Source: Deinococcales bacterium (lineage in GTDB: Bacteria; Deinococcota; Deinococci; Deinococcales; JAAFIG01). Taken from it: a stretch of DNA of 36,820 nucleotides. Numbering within the stretch: the stretch's first letter is position 1; the number at the start of each line of letters is the position of its first letter. The stretch spans positions 1-36,820 of the forward strand of contig JANXTZ010000056.1 in NCBI GenBank assembly GCA_025352125.1, in the 5' to 3' direction. The notes beneath the pieces are model-generated. The model did no database searches and was not told where the DNA came from. It was given only the letters and a program-made list of their open reading frames with translations. Below, piece by piece: positions 15,987-26,863 of this stretch. Both the position numbers and the translations under genes were made by a program.

Positions 15987-17411
15987 TTAAGTCAGTCGTT
16001 CGACCCGAATCATGTTGGTCGTGCCGTGCATTCCAAACGGCACACCCGCGACAATTACAATTTTATCGCCCGTTTTGGCAAGGTTGGCTTCACGCACGTT
16101 TTTCACGGCGAGGCTGACCATCTCGTCGGTGTTGACAATTTGGGGTACAAAGATGGGTTCAACCCCCCGCGCCAGCGCCAGTTGATCGCGCACTTTTTCG
16201 GACGGGGTGAACGCGGCGATCAGGCTGTCGGGACGGTTTCTGGCGACGCGCCAGGCGCTCGAGCCGGTGGCGGTGAAGCAGACAATCGCGGCTGCCTCGA
16301 GCGTGTCTGCCACCTCGCAGGCTGCAAGCGCCACGGCGTCTTGGGTGGTATTTTCGGGTTTGGCGTTGCCCGAGTACATTTGTCGGTATTGCTGGCTGGC
16401 TTCGGTGTTTAAGGCGATGGCGTTCATCATTTGCACGGCTTCGACTGGGTACGCGCCACTGGCGGATTCTGCCGAGAGCATGACTGCGTCCGTGCCGTCA
16501 AAAATCGCGTTGGCAACATCAGAGGCTTCGGCTCGGGTTGGGCGGGCGTTGGTGATCATGCTTTCCAACATTTGCGTGGCGGTAATCACGGGTTTGCCGG
16601 CGGCAATGCACTTGGCAATCAGTTGTTTTTGAATCACCGGCACCTCTTCGGCTGGCATTTCGACGCCCAAGTCTCCTCGAGCGACCATGATGCCATCCAC
16701 CTCGGCGAGGATTTCATCGAACAGTTGCACGGCGCTGGGTTTCTCAATTTTTGCCATCAGTTTGGCGGTGCTGCCGTAACGCGTCATGTAATGGCGTGCC
16801 AGCAACACGTCCTCGCGGGTGCGCACGAACGATACGGCAATCCAGTCCACGCCCAGTTCGACGCCCGTTTGCATGTCCTCAAGGTCTTTTTCGGTTAGGG
16901 CTGGCGTGGAGAGGTTCGCGCCTGGAATGTTGATGCCTTTGTTGTTTTTTAACACGCCGCCAATGATGACTTTGGTGTGCACGTCGTTGCCGACCACTTT
17001 GGTCACTTCAAGTTTGAGGTTGCCATCGTCGAGCAGCAACTCGAGTCCGGGGTGAACGTCTTGCGGCAGTTCTTTGTAGGTTGTGCCGACGCGTTCGTCA
17101 TTGCCCTCGACCTCATCGCTGGTGATGATAAACGTTGAGCCAACTTTTAAGGTTGTAAAACCCGTGGCGAAGCGTGCGGTACGAATTTTGGGTCCCTGCA
17201 AGTCTTGCAAGATTCCAACCGTCACGCCTTTGCGTTTCGAGATTTCGCGGATCAGGTTGACTCGAGCCTCGTGGTCGGCACGGTCTCCGTGCGAGAAGTT
17301 CAGACGGGTGACGTTGAGTCCGGCGTCAATCAGTTTCTCGAGCACTTCTGGGCTGGAACTGGCTGGTCCGATGGTGGCAACGATTTTGGTACGGCGTTTG
17401 CGGCTGGTCAT
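15987..17411 (-). CDS. pyk: Pyruvate kinase
   Basis: The 474-residue glycolytic enzyme converts phosphoenolpyruvate and ADP to pyruvate and ATP. Signatures: TKIVATIGPASSS, RLNFSHG, GPKIRTARF, the active-site MAKIEKPSAVQ, VARGDLGVEMP and ITATQMLESM, with a C-terminal regulatory-type domain to 474. GGAG lies 5 nt before the ATG at 17411; an upstream in-frame ATG (17459) would overlap the eno-pyk hairpin and lacks family sequence. It is downstream of eno in the same direction, an order also found in Thermus/Deinococcus as I recall. Confidence 0.96.
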   Translation of the reverse strand: MTSRKRRTKIVATIGPASSSPEVLEKLIDAGLNVTRLNFSHGDRADHEARVNLIREISKRKGVTVGILQDLQGPKIRTARFATGFTTLKVGSTFIITSDEVEGNDERVGTTYKELPQDVHPGLELLLDDGNLKLEVTKVVGNDVHTKVIIGGVLKNNKGINIPGANLSTPALTEKDLEDMQTGVELGVDWIAVSFVRTREDVLLARHYMTRYGSTAKLMAKIEKPSAVQLFDEILAEVDGIMVARGDLGVEMPAEEVPVIQKQLIAKCIAAGKPVITATQMLESMITNARPTRAEASDVANAIFDGTDAVMLSAESASGAYPVEAVQMMNAIALNTEASQQYRQMYSGNAKPENTTQDAVALAACEVADTLEAAAIVCFTATGSSAWRVARNRPDSLIAAFTPSEKVRDQLALARGVEPIFVPQIVNTDEMVSLAVKNVREANLAKTGDKIVIVAGVPFGMHGTTNMIRVERLT

Positions 17412-17428
17412 AAACTCCTTCAAAAGTG

Positions 17429-17455
17429 AAAACTCGAGATGGATTCTCGAGTTTT
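17429..17455 (-). terminator. eno-pyk intercistronic hairpin built from two CTCGAG copies
   Basis: AAAACTCGAGA (17429-17439) and TCTCGAGTTTT (17445-17455) form a perfect 11-bp stem with a 5-nt loop. In the eno to pyk direction the 3' arm ends TTTT. It may partially terminate or cap the eno mRNA, letting eno and pyk be expressed at different levels. Confidence 0.6.
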
Positions 17456-17462
17456 GCAAGAC

Positions 17463-18797
<1,335 letters not shown>

Positions 18798-18861
18798 CTA
18801 ACGCGAAAGCCCTGATCGGTAAAAGAGGCTCTCTAGTGAAGTCTCGAGCGTGGTGACAATT

Positions 18862-19269
18862 TCAAGCCTGGGTCAATTTGGCTTTTAAGAACTCGCGTTT
18901 CTCGAGCATTTCGAGGATGGTGGTGCGAAAATTCTTGCCGGACAGGGGCTTGTGCACCAGCACATCCGCCCCGACCAAATCGGCTTTCTTCTTGGTGTCC
19001 TCATCGGTGTGCGCGGTCAGCAAAATCACCGGCGTGGCTTTGAAGCGCGAGATGCGTTTGATCCTCGAGCAGACCTCAAGTCCGTCAATAAAAGGCATGG
19101 TGATGTCGAGAATAATCAAATCTGGGGTGTGGTCTTTGAGGTACAATAAGGCTTCGCGCCCGTCTGGGACCTGTGTCACCTCGTGCAATTCGGCGGTTAG
19201 AATCATCTCGAGCAAGCTGCGGATGCTGTCGGAGTCATCGGCGATCAGAATTTTTTTGGCTTCGCCCAT
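18862..19269 (-). CDS. CheY-like response regulator
   Basis: A stand-alone 135-residue receiver domain with the acidic pair D11-D12, phosphoacceptor D55 in LIILDITMP, T85 and K107. There is no output domain, so it would act by protein contact, as CheY or PilG/PilH do. It is divergent from cheW-cheR-cheW-mcp-cheA and probably receives phosphate from that CheA. It also lies upstream of eno-pyk in the same direction, with a 124-bp gap. The ATG at 19269 has no Shine-Dalgarno; TAGACT ends 6 nt upstream. Confidence 0.9.
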   Translation of the reverse strand: MGEAKKILIADDSDSIRSLLEMILTAELHEVTQVPDGREALLYLKDHTPDLIILDITMPFIDGLEVCSRIKRISRFKATPVILLTAHTDEDTKKKADLVGADVLVHKPLSGKNFRTTILEMLEKREFLKAKLTQA

Positions 19270-19281
19270 AAAACAAGTCTA
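19270..19281 (-). promoter_or_regulatory. Leaderless-type -10 box for the CheY-like gene
   Basis: On the minus strand TAGACT (19281-19276) is followed by TGTTTT and the ATG at 19269. The -35 is not obvious. Confidence 0.45.
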
Positions 19282-19301
19282 ATCGATAGTTTAATGAGTG
19301 G

Positions 19302-19329
19302 TTTAAAGCTTTTGCGCTGGGCGTATACT
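19302..19329 (+). promoter_or_regulatory. Putative promoter of the chemosensory operon
   Basis: TTTAAA (19302-19307), 16 bp and TATACT (19324-19329) precede the first cheW start (19346) by 16 nt. It is back to back with the promoter of the CheY-like gene. Confidence 0.4.
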
Positions 19330-19345
19330 GGGCAGCGATCAGTCT

Positions 19346-19738
19346 ATGACAGAGATAAACCCGAGTCAACAATTGGATATGCCGCCACAGCCGACTGGGT
19401 TGCTGGTTGTGGAAATCGGTATTGCCGGGAAAACTTACACGGTTCGTGCCGATGGCGTGCACAAAGTGCTGCCGATTGCCGCCTGGACGCTTCAGCCTGG
19501 ACTGCCAGAATCTGTCGTTGGGGTGTTGCAACTCGAGGATCAAGCCTTGAGCGTGGTGGATGCTCGGGTTTGCCTGGGTTTTGAAACCCGCTCAATGAAA
19601 CTTGAAGACCATTTGTTGCTGGTGCAGACCAACTCAAGGTTTTTGATGTGGATTGACCGTGCCAACAGCCTGCGAGATTGGACCCAAACCGATACGTTGC
19701 TCAACCTCGAAATTTTTGAGCCTGAGGTGAACCCATGA
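19346..19738 (+). CDS. CheW-like coupling protein (first copy)
   Basis: A 130-residue CheW domain: LLVVEIGIAGKTYTV, then VHKVLPI, the family PGLPESVVGVLQLEDQALSVVDAR stretch (about residues 51-74) and a shorter C-terminal β-barrel half. CheW proteins couple receptors to CheA. The sequence is divergent and short, with an N-terminal tail rich in Gln/Pro. It overlaps cheR by 4 nt (ATGA). Two different CheW-like proteins flank cheR, as in type-IV-pilus or alternative chemosensory clusters. Confidence 0.82.
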   Translation: MTEINPSQQLDMPPQPTGLLVVEIGIAGKTYTVRADGVHKVLPIAAWTLQPGLPESVVGVLQLEDQALSVVDARVCLGFETRSMKLEDHLLLVQTNSRFLMWIDRANSLRDWTQTDTLLNLEIFEPEVNP

Positions 19739-20916
19739 ACCCCGAGTTGCGAGCCTTGCTGGCATTGATTGAACGCAACACGGGGTTGAGGCTGAACAGT
19801 GCCCAAACCACGGATTTGAATTTGACGCTCGAGAAACTGGCGGCAAGTCAGCAAACCAGTGCTGCGGATTTGGTTCGCGCTTTTCAGCACGGGCAAAAAC
19901 CCGAGTTGCTGGCACAATTGCAAACCAAGTTCACCGTTTCCGAAACGCATTTTTACCGCATCGCGCCTCAAATTGAGGTGTTGAAAAACAGTATTTTGCC
20001 AGAACTGATCGAACGAAACCGTGAAAAACAACAATTGCGTTTTTGGTCGGCGGGTTGTTCGAGCGGCGAGGAGGCGTACACGCTTTTGATGTTGCTCGAG
20101 GAAATTGGTGGCGTCCAGAATTGGGACGTAGAGGTGCTCGGCACAGACTTAAACCCTGCCGTGCTCGAGTTGGCTCGAGCAGGCAGCTACGGTCACTGGT
20201 CGTTTCGGGACACGCCATTGTCGGTGATGGAAAGATTTTTTGATCTCAATGGTGCAAAATACCAGGTGCGCGGCGACTTACGGACCCGAGCCATTTTTGA
20301 AGTGCATAATTTGCTGGTGCCACCAGACGCCAATCGGAAATTTGATTTGATCTTGTGCCGCAACGTCACCATTTATTTTTCGCCCCAGACCGCGCAGGGC
20401 GTGTATCAAAACCTGGCACGACAATTGCTTCCAGGTGGTTGGTTGATTTTGGGTCCGAGCGATCCACCGATTCAACCCGATGTCATTGATCAAATCGCTT
20501 TGGAACGCGTGATGCTGCCCGGAGTCATTGTCTGGAAAACCCCTGAACGAATTCAAAAAATCAATCCTGTTCAAATTCCAATAAACCTCAAACCGCAACC
20601 GCCAAAACCCGAGGACTGGCAACAGAACTTAAAACAGGGTTATCACAGTCTGCAAGCCAGAAGTTACAACACCGCCCTCAAACAACTGCGCCGCGCCGCA
20701 TTCTTGGAACCCAAGCAAGCTTTGGTGCAGATTGGCATGGCGCAAGCTTTTCTGGGATTGACGCAACACGCCAGGGCGTTGGGGGCGTTGCGTCAAGCCA
20801 ACAATATACTGTTGAGCCTCGAGCCTGACGCGAAATTATGGGGTTGTGATAAGACGGCTCAACAATTGTTACAACTCGTGAATGATCTGTTCGATCAGGC
20901 AAAGGTGTCACCGTGA
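19735..20916 (+). CDS. cheR: CheR-type receptor methyltransferase with TPR-like tail
   Basis: The 393-residue SAM-dependent methyltransferase methylates glutamates of chemoreceptors. It has the N-terminal helical domain, FTVSETHFYR, motif I FWSAGCSSGEEAYTL, LGTDLNPAVLELA and DLILCRNVTIYF. After about residue 285 a Pro-rich linker leads to a C-terminal helical segment (AALKQLRRAAFLEPKQAL-like, about 310-390), probably TPR repeats, as in FrzF or some CheR proteins. No CheB methylesterase is encoded in the visible cluster. It overlaps both neighbours by 4 nt. Confidence 0.9.
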   Translation: MNPELRALLALIERNTGLRLNSAQTTDLNLTLEKLAASQQTSAADLVRAFQHGQKPELLAQLQTKFTVSETHFYRIAPQIEVLKNSILPELIERNREKQQLRFWSAGCSSGEEAYTLLMLLEEIGGVQNWDVEVLGTDLNPAVLELARAGSYGHWSFRDTPLSVMERFFDLNGAKYQVRGDLRTRAIFEVHNLLVPPDANRKFDLILCRNVTIYFSPQTAQGVYQNLARQLLPGGWLILGPSDPPIQPDVIDQIALERVMLPGVIVWKTPERIQKINPVQIPINLKPQPPKPEDWQQNLKQGYHSLQARSYNTALKQLRRAAFLEPKQALVQIGMAQAFLGLTQHARALGALRQANNILLSLEPDAKLWGCDKTAQQLLQLVNDLFDQAKVSP

Positions 20917-21392
20917 GCTTCGATCATTTGTCAGAGATTGACCGTGCCGTGCTGCAAAAACGGGCGCAACAACTTTCCCAAACCCAAAACGTCAGTTCAA
21001 ACCCAAAGCTCGAGGTCGTGACCTTCAACCTTCAAAACCAGCGTTATGCCCTCAATGTTCAGGATTTACGTTCAGTCTTGCGCTCCAAAATCACCAAACT
21101 GCCAGGTTTGCCCCCAGCCGTGGCGGGCGCGATCAACGTTCAAGGTCAGTTGGTCAGCGTGCTCGAATTGGCTTTGTTGCTGGGCTTGGATTTCCCCGAA
21201 ACGAGGGACGAATGTGTTTTGCTGGTGGGCACCCCGCATGGAAACCTGGGTTTGCGCCTGCCAGACCTGCCCGAACTCGAGACGATAGATGCGCCCAACG
21301 CGCAAAACCCGAGTTTGAACCAGGTTGTGCTCTTAAATTTAGACCAATTGCTGGAAACCACCCAGACATTGCCGCTCGAGAAAAAAGTATGA
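20913..21392 (+). CDS. CheW-like coupling protein (second copy)
   Basis: The 159-residue protein starts at GTG 20913, inside the cheR stop (GTGA). After a 30-residue helical tail it has a full CheW domain: [38 protein letters not shown] and [12 protein letters not shown], with a C-terminal [10 protein letters not shown]. It differs from the first CheW, so the two probably serve different receptor or CheA contacts. Confidence 0.88.
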   Translation: MSFDHLSEIDRAVLQKRAQQLSQTQNVSSNPKLEVVTFNLQNQRYALNVQDLRSVLRSKITKLPGLPPAVAGAINVQGQLVSVLELALLLGLDFPETRDECVLLVGTPHGNLGLRLPDLPELETIDAPNAQNPSLNQVVLLNLDQLLETTQTLPLEKKV

Positions 21393-21447
21393 TTTAACCG
21401 AGTTCTTGAAGGCTCGAGTGGGCTGCCTGGAAAGCGTTGGGGGAAAT

Positions 21448-23679
21448 GTGTATCAAAGGTTTAGAAATCTGAAATTGTTCCAAAAAATTTTGGTGATTGT
21501 CTTTGGACTGACCCTGCCAGTGGTTGTCCTGGCGAGTTTGTTTGTGGTGAACGAATTTGTCAGGGTCAGCAGAAGCAATGCGGGCGTGCGCTTGCAAGGT
21601 TTGGCGTACAACGCCGCCGACAAACTGGATCGCACGATTTTTGAACGCCACGGCGACGTTCAGGCTTTTGCGGTCAGCAAGCAAGCCACATCGCTCTACG
21701 TGGACGAAATCATCCCCTGGATGAACACCATGACCAAAATTTATACGCCCAATTACTCCTTGATGGTCATGGCAAATTTAAATGGCAAAATCATTGCCAC
21801 CAACACCATCAAAGGCGATGGTTCCGCACTGCGAAACAACAGTCTGATCGGTCAAAATGTCAGCAACCAAACCTGGTTTCAGGCGGCAGTCACAGGCAAG
21901 ATTGCTCAAAACTCGAGTTTTGTGACCGACGTTCATCACGAACCGCTCGTGGCAGCAGTTTACGGCGCTCAAGACGATCTGGTGATGTCGTTCACCGCCC
22001 CAGTGCGCGGCGCGACGGGTGAAGTGATTGGTGTTTGGACCAATTTTTTTGATTGGCAGGTGGTCAAAACCATTCTGAGCGATGTCGAACGCATCGCCAG
22101 CAGTGAAGGTCATCAGAGTGTCAACCTGATTCTTGCCAGCAAAAACGGTTTGTTGCTGGCGGGCGCAAATGACGAATCGATTCTCAAAAACAATTTGAGC
22201 GATTACGCCAGCATCCTCGGCGCGAGCCAAAAGGCTTCGGGGTACGGCAATGGTCACAGTTACGGCGAGATTGATTTGAACATCGACAAACCAGCCATCG
22301 AAGGCTGGTCACGCGAATTTGGTTACTCGAGTTACAACGGTTTGCAATGGGTTGTGGGCGCAAGTCAAGACAATGCCCAAATTGCCAGTGAGGGCAGTGG
22401 ATTGGTTGGCACGGTACTTGTCACAGCCTTTGGGATACTCGCCGTGAGTGTGCTGTCGGGTTGGTTGATGGCGCGTTACCTGGCGCGGCGCGTCAACACC
22501 ATGGTCGGCGTTGCTGTTGAGCTTGCCAAGGGCGACATCAACCAAAAAATTGTAGACCACAATCAAGACGAAATTGGTGATCTGGCGCGGGCTTTTGATC
22601 TCATGATCGGGCATCAAAACACGATGGCAAAAGTTGCCGATCAAATCAGCATGGGCGACCTCTCGAGCGAAGTCAAAACTGCCAGCGACAACGACACGCT
22701 CGGTTTGGCATTCACCAGAATGGGAACAAATTTAAAAGTCTTGATTCATGAAATTCAACGCAGTTCTGGCAATGTCGCCAGCGCCTCGAATCAGATTTTG
22801 GCGGTCACCAGCCAGCAAGCTTCGGGTGTGACCGAACAATCGGCGGCAATCACCCAGACCAGCGCCACCGTCGAGGAGGTCAGAGCCAGTGCCGACCAAG
22901 CGGTGGACATGGCAAATACCGTCAACGACAACGCCCAAGCTGCCTCTCGGGTCGCAACTATTGGTGTTCAAGCCGTCGAGGAAGCCACGAGAGGCATGGA
23001 GGAAATCAAAAATCAGGTCAGCCAAATTGCCGAAAACATTGTCGCCCTCTCGGAACAAACCCAGCAAATCGGCGAGATCATCACCACCGTCAGCGACCTT
23101 GCCGATCAGTCAAACCTGCTGGCACTCAACGCCGCCATCGAAGCCGCTCGAGCCGGCGAGCAGGGCAAGGGTTTTGCGGTGGTCGCCCAGGAAATTCGAC
23201 TTCTGGCAGAGCAATCCAAGAGCGCCACATTGCAGGTGCGCGGCATTCTGGGTGACATTCAAAAAGCCACCAACACCGCCGTCATGACCACCGAACAGGG
23301 TTTGAAAGTGGCTGATGCCGGCACGCAAAATATTGGTCAACTTGGACAGACCATTCACGAACTCTCCGAAGCCATTCAACAGGCGGCGTACAGTTCGCAG
23401 CTTATTGGCGCGAGCGTGCGGCAACACAGCGTGGGCATGGAGCAGATAGCCGCAGCCATGCAAAACATCAACCGTGCGACTTTTGAAAACCTCACCACCA
23501 CCAACCACACCAAGGCGGCTGCCGAGAACCTCAACAAGCTCAGCCGCCGTTTGAACAACCTGATCGCGGGTTACAAAACCGAAACTCCATTTGTCACGCC
23601 TGAAATTCAAACGCCATTTTTACAGGCTGACACTGAAAAACAACCCCCCGAAACCGACATTTTTAGCACCTCGGCATGA
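21448..23679 (+). CDS. Methyl-accepting chemotaxis protein
   Basis: A membrane chemoreceptor of about 743 residues. TM1 is at about 12-35 ([20 protein letters not shown]); an extracytoplasmic Cache-type sensor domain follows to about 325; TM2 is near 330-350 ([18 protein letters not shown]), then HAMP domain(s), and a long coiled-coil signalling domain with the conserved tip [20 protein letters not shown]. The ligand is unknown. The start is uncertain: GTG at 21448 gives a natural N-terminus ([12 protein letters not shown]), but GTG 21418 has GAAGG upstream and TTG 21406 is in frame. It overlaps cheA by 4 nt. Confidence 0.92.
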   Translation: MYQRFRNLKLFQKILVIVFGLTLPVVVLASLFVVNEFVRVSRSNAGVRLQGLAYNAADKLDRTIFERHGDVQAFAVSKQATSLYVDEIIPWMNTMTKIYTPNYSLMVMANLNGKIIATNTIKGDGSALRNNSLIGQNVSNQTWFQAAVTGKIAQNSSFVTDVHHEPLVAAVYGAQDDLVMSFTAPVRGATGEVIGVWTNFFDWQVVKTILSDVERIASSEGHQSVNLILASKNGLLLAGANDESILKNNLSDYASILGASQKASGYGNGHSYGEIDLNIDKPAIEGWSREFGYSSYNGLQWVVGASQDNAQIASEGSGLVGTVLVTAFGILAVSVLSGWLMARYLARRVNTMVGVAVELAKGDINQKIVDHNQDEIGDLARAFDLMIGHQNTMAKVADQISMGDLSSEVKTASDNDTLGLAFTRMGTNLKVLIHEIQRSSGNVASASNQILAVTSQQASGVTEQSAAITQTSATVEEVRASADQAVDMANTVNDNAQAASRVATIGVQAVEEATRGMEEIKNQVSQIAENIVALSEQTQQIGEIITTVSDLADQSNLLALNAAIEAARAGEQGKGFAVVAQEIRLLAEQSKSATLQVRGILGDIQKATNTAVMTTEQGLKVADAGTQNIGQLGQTIHELSEAIQQAAYSSQLIGASVRQHSVGMEQIAAAMQNINRATFENLTTTNHTKAAAENLNKLSRRLNNLIAGYKTETPFVTPEIQTPFLQADTEKQPPETDIFSTSA

Positions 23680-26012
23680 AAGACCTCGGGTCACTGTTTT
23701 TAGAGGAATTCGTTGAGCGTCTGAAGACCTTGAGCGAAAATCTCGGTGTGAACAAGGTTGTTCAACTCGAGTTACACCGAATCGCGGTGGCTGCCAGAAG
23801 CGCCGATCAAGGCGAGTTGGAACGCACCGCCGCGCAACTCGAGCGTGAACTTCTTGGCAATCCACAAGCCCTTGAGACGTTTCAGTTTGACACCGAACAC
23901 CCTGAAAGTTTGAGATTGCTGGCGGCACTGGGTTTAAAAGCTGTGCCGCTCGAGGTTGACAGTGTTTTTTTGACGGTTTTCGAGCTAGAATCAAAGACCA
24001 GACGCTCGAATTTGCAAAACCTGGTTGGGGCGTGGCGAACCAACCCAAACGACGCCAGTCTTTGCCGTCAAGCCAGACTCGAGACGCACCGACTTCGGGT
24101 TGCCGCCCGAGCCTTGCAACACCCGAGTGAGATGCCGCTCGAGGATTTGGAGCGGGTTCTGGCGCAAGTCGATCTGTCAGCCCTGGAAAGCTTGCTGCAA
24201 ACCCGAGATGAAACCGATTTTTTTCAAAACTTGCTCGCCGCGCCAAAAACCATTGCCAACAAACCTGTCGCCGTCAAACCTGCCAACACCGACAGCGTGC
24301 GCGTCAACGTGCAACGCCTGGACACCCTGCTCGCCCAATCTGGTGAACTGACCATCAGCCGAATCAAACTCGAGACTCGAGCCAAAAGCGTGAGCCACCT
24401 TTTAAGCCGTTTGCAAAATGCCCGTAAAACTTGGCGTTCGGCACGAGCCATGCGCAACCGACTGGCAAAAAATGCGCAAACCCCCGATCTTCAAGCATTC
24501 TTGGGCTTTTTTGACCGCAATGAAGACCGTTTCCACCTGATGATCGAAAACCTCGAGCAACTTGTTTCAGACCTGACCGAAGACACCGCCCAACTGCGCA
24601 GCGTGAATGTCATCCTCGAAAATGAAGTGCTGGCGGTGCGACTGCTGCCTGCCTCAAACCTGTTTCCCAACCTCGAGCGACTGGTGCGCGATCTGGGTCA
24701 AAGCCTTGGAAAACGCGCCAAATTTGAAACCTCTGGCGGCGAGATTGGACTGGACCGTAAAATCCTTGACGGACTGCGCGACCCGCTCATGCACATGATC
24801 AGAAACGCGCTCGATCACGGTCTGGAAACCCCAGAAGCTCGAAAAACATCAGGCAAGCCCGAGATGGGCACGATCAAACTCGAGGTGCAACAATCCGGCA
24901 GCAACATCGACATTCGCCTCTCTGATGACGGTGCAGGCATCAACACCGAGCGCGTGGCGCAAGTTGCCCAGGCAAAAGGCTTGATCTCTCACGGTGCAAC
25001 TCTCGACCCAGCACAAACCCTCGAGTTGCTGTTCGCCCCAGGCTTCAGCACCGCCGCAACCATCACCCAAACCAGTGGGCGCGGCGTTGGAATGGACGTG
25101 GTGCGCGAAAATATTCGTGCTTTGAACGGCAGCATCAGCTTGCAAAGCCAGACTGGGCGCGGCTCGAGCTTTCAATTGCGCCTGCCCGCCACGCTCGCCA
25201 CAAGCCGCGTCTTGGTCGTAAAAGTTGCTGACAGCCACCTCGCCATTCCCACCAACGCCACCCTCCGCGTCGCCAGGGTGCGTGCCAGCGAACTGCTCGA
25301 GCAAGACGGACAACCCGCCGCGATTTTTGACGGACGCGCCATCCGCGTGACCGACTTGGCTGACTTGCTCGAGATGCCAAGATCAATTCCGTCCCCTGAT
25401 GGTTGGCGCGTGCTGGTCAACATGGTCAGCCAAAACAAGTCGCTGTGTCTGATCGTCGATGCCTTGATTGGTGAACAAGAAATTGTCATCAAAAAACTCG
25501 GCTATCCGCTCGGGCAGGTCGCCCATTTGCAGGGCGCTGCGGTGCTCGACTCTGGAATGCTCGTGCCCATTTTGAACGCTGAGACCATCATTCAAAGAGG
25601 CTTGACGCAAACGTCTGTCAGCCAGCCAAAACCTTTAAGCCTGAAAACCAAAATCCGTATTCTGATCGTGGACGATTCGATCACCACACGGTCCTTGGAG
25701 CGCACGATCTTGGAGAATGCCGGTTTTGAAACCCGAGTCGCCATCAACGGACTTGAAGCACTCGACATACTGCGCAGCGACACAATTGGGCTGGTGCTCT
25801 CCGATGTCGAAATGCCCCTGATGGATGGTTTCGCCCTGACCAACGAGATTCGCAACACCGAAGCCTTCAAGCATTTGCCCGTGATTCTGGTCACCAGCCT
25901 CAACACGCCCGAGCACAAACAACGCGGCGCAGAGGTGGGCGCGGACGCCTACATCATCAAAAGCGAATTTGACCAAAATATCCTGCTCGAGACGGTCGCA
26001 CGGTTGCTGTGA
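23676..26012 (+). CDS. cheA: CheA histidine kinase with fused receiver domain
   Basis: The 778-residue hybrid kinase starts with helical, HPt-like segments: [11 protein letters not shown] (H34) and [12 protein letters not shown] (H138). Both resemble the HxxKG phospho-site, but with Lys and Gly replaced. Then come the dimerisation domain (about 210-310), ATPase domain with [18 protein letters not shown] and [13 protein letters not shown], a CheW-like domain (about 510-645) and a receiver (about 655-778) with [13 protein letters not shown]. The layout resembles ChpA/FrzE-type kinases more than E. coli CheA. Output may go to the stand-alone receiver at 18862 and to its own receiver. It is last of five overlapping genes. 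Confidence 0.92.
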   Translation: MKDLGSLFLEEFVERLKTLSENLGVNKVVQLELHRIAVAARSADQGELERTAAQLERELLGNPQALETFQFDTEHPESLRLLAALGLKAVPLEVDSVFLTVFELESKTRRSNLQNLVGAWRTNPNDASLCRQARLETHRLRVAARALQHPSEMPLEDLERVLAQVDLSALESLLQTRDETDFFQNLLAAPKTIANKPVAVKPANTDSVRVNVQRLDTLLAQSGELTISRIKLETRAKSVSHLLSRLQNARKTWRSARAMRNRLAKNAQTPDLQAFLGFFDRNEDRFHLMIENLEQLVSDLTEDTAQLRSVNVILENEVLAVRLLPASNLFPNLERLVRDLGQSLGKRAKFETSGGEIGLDRKILDGLRDPLMHMIRNALDHGLETPEARKTSGKPEMGTIKLEVQQSGSNIDIRLSDDGAGINTERVAQVAQAKGLISHGATLDPAQTLELLFAPGFSTAATITQTSGRGVGMDVVRENIRALNGSISLQSQTGRGSSFQLRLPATLATSRVLVVKVADSHLAIPTNATLRVARVRASELLEQDGQPAAIFDGRAIRVTDLADLLEMPRSIPSPDGWRVLVNMVSQNKSLCLIVDALIGEQEIVIKKLGYPLGQVAHLQGAAVLDSGMLVPILNAETIIQRGLTQTSVSQPKPLSLKTKIRILIVDDSITTRSLERTILENAGFETRVAINGLEALDILRSDTIGLVLSDVEMPLMDGFALTNEIRNTEAFKHLPVILVTSLNTPEHKQRGAEVGADAYIIKSEFDQNILLETVARLL

Positions 26013-26027
26013 AAAGTCGTTCGTCAC

Positions 26028-26062
26028 TTGTCCAACCACCAAAAACCTTCTACACTCGAGCC
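26028..26062 (+). promoter_or_regulatory. Leaderless promoter of the NarL-type regulator, fused to CTCGAG
   Basis: TTGTCC (26028-26033), 17 bp and TACACT (26051-26056) are followed by 6 nt and the ATG at 26063. The -10 overlaps a CTCGAG at 26055-26060. There is no Shine-Dalgarno. Confidence 0.6.
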
Positions 26063-26719
26063 ATGATACGCATTTTGCTCGCCGACGATCATGCCCTCTT
26101 CCGCCAAGGACTCAAAAGCCTGCTCGAGACCGAAGCCGACCTGCGCGTGATCGGTGAAGCCCAAAACGGACGTGAAGCCGTGCGTTACGCCGCCGACACC
26201 AGACCCGACATTATTTTGATGGACATTCAAATGCCTGAACTCGACGGGGTACGCGCCACGCAGAGCATCCTCGAGATCAATCCAACCGCCAACGTGATTA
26301 TTTTAACCATGTACCGCCAAGACTCTTACGTCTTTGAAGCCGTCAAAGCGGGCGCTCGAGGGTATTTGCTCAAAGACGTGGACGGCACAGAATTGATCGA
26401 CGCGATCCGCCACGTTTTTGAGGGCGGGACGTTATTGGACCCAGAAATGGCAAAGAACGTGCTCGAGGATTTCCGCGTCAAAAAAGAAAGCCTGCCCGAC
26501 GAGAAACGCGGCGACCTGACCGAACGTGAAGCCGCGATTTTAAGGCTTTTGGCGCAAGGCTCGAGCAACCAAGAAATTGCCTTGAAACTGAACATTTCCG
26601 AGAAAACCGTGCGCAACCGCCTCAGCGAAATTTTTGCCAAATTGCAACTGAACAACCGCACCCAGGCGGCGTTGTATGCGATTCGGGAAGGCTTGGCGAG
26701 CCTGGACGACGCCTCTTGA
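26063..26719 (+). CDS. NarL/FixJ-type response regulator
   Basis: The 218-residue DNA-binding regulator has a receiver domain ([15 protein letters not shown]; phosphoacceptor in [23 protein letters not shown]) and a C-terminal LuxR-type HTH ([40 protein letters not shown] in residues about 150-190). Its partner kinase is not in the window. It follows cheA by 50 bp but has its own leaderless promoter, so it may be independent of the chemosensory unit. Start at 26063 is fixed by family alignment and the -10 position; an upstream in-frame start (26009) overlaps cheA. Confidence 0.93.
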   Translation: MIRILLADDHALFRQGLKSLLETEADLRVIGEAQNGREAVRYAADTRPDIILMDIQMPELDGVRATQSILEINPTANVIILTMYRQDSYVFEAVKAGARGYLLKDVDGTELIDAIRHVFEGGTLLDPEMAKNVLEDFRVKKESLPDEKRGDLTEREAAILRLLAQGSSNQEIALKLNISEKTVRNRLSEIFAKLQLNNRTQAALYAIREGLASLDDAS

Positions 26720-26851
26720 ACCCTGACGTTAAACACAGGCTCGAGTTTTAAAAGCCTTCAAGTTGTTTTAAGCTCGAAATTCACGACCTCTTTTCTGTTC
26801 GCTCTGAGGTTTATTAAATCGAGTGCTGACAAAGCGTTGACAATACCGCTT

Positions 26852-26863
26852 CACACTACCCAT
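26852..26863 (+). promoter_or_regulatory. Possible leaderless -10 box for alkaline phosphatase
   Basis: CACACT (26852-26857) lies 6 nt before GTG 26864. TTGACA at 26837-26842 is too close (9 bp) to be its -35; CTGACA at 26825-26830 is too far (21 bp). Support is only the recurring spacing. Confidence 0.3.

Noticed and set aside
26837..26863. TTG 26837 as start of alkaline phosphatase
   Set aside because: The extra nine residues push the signal peptide inward and there is no ribosome site; GTG 26864 fits better, though neither is proven.
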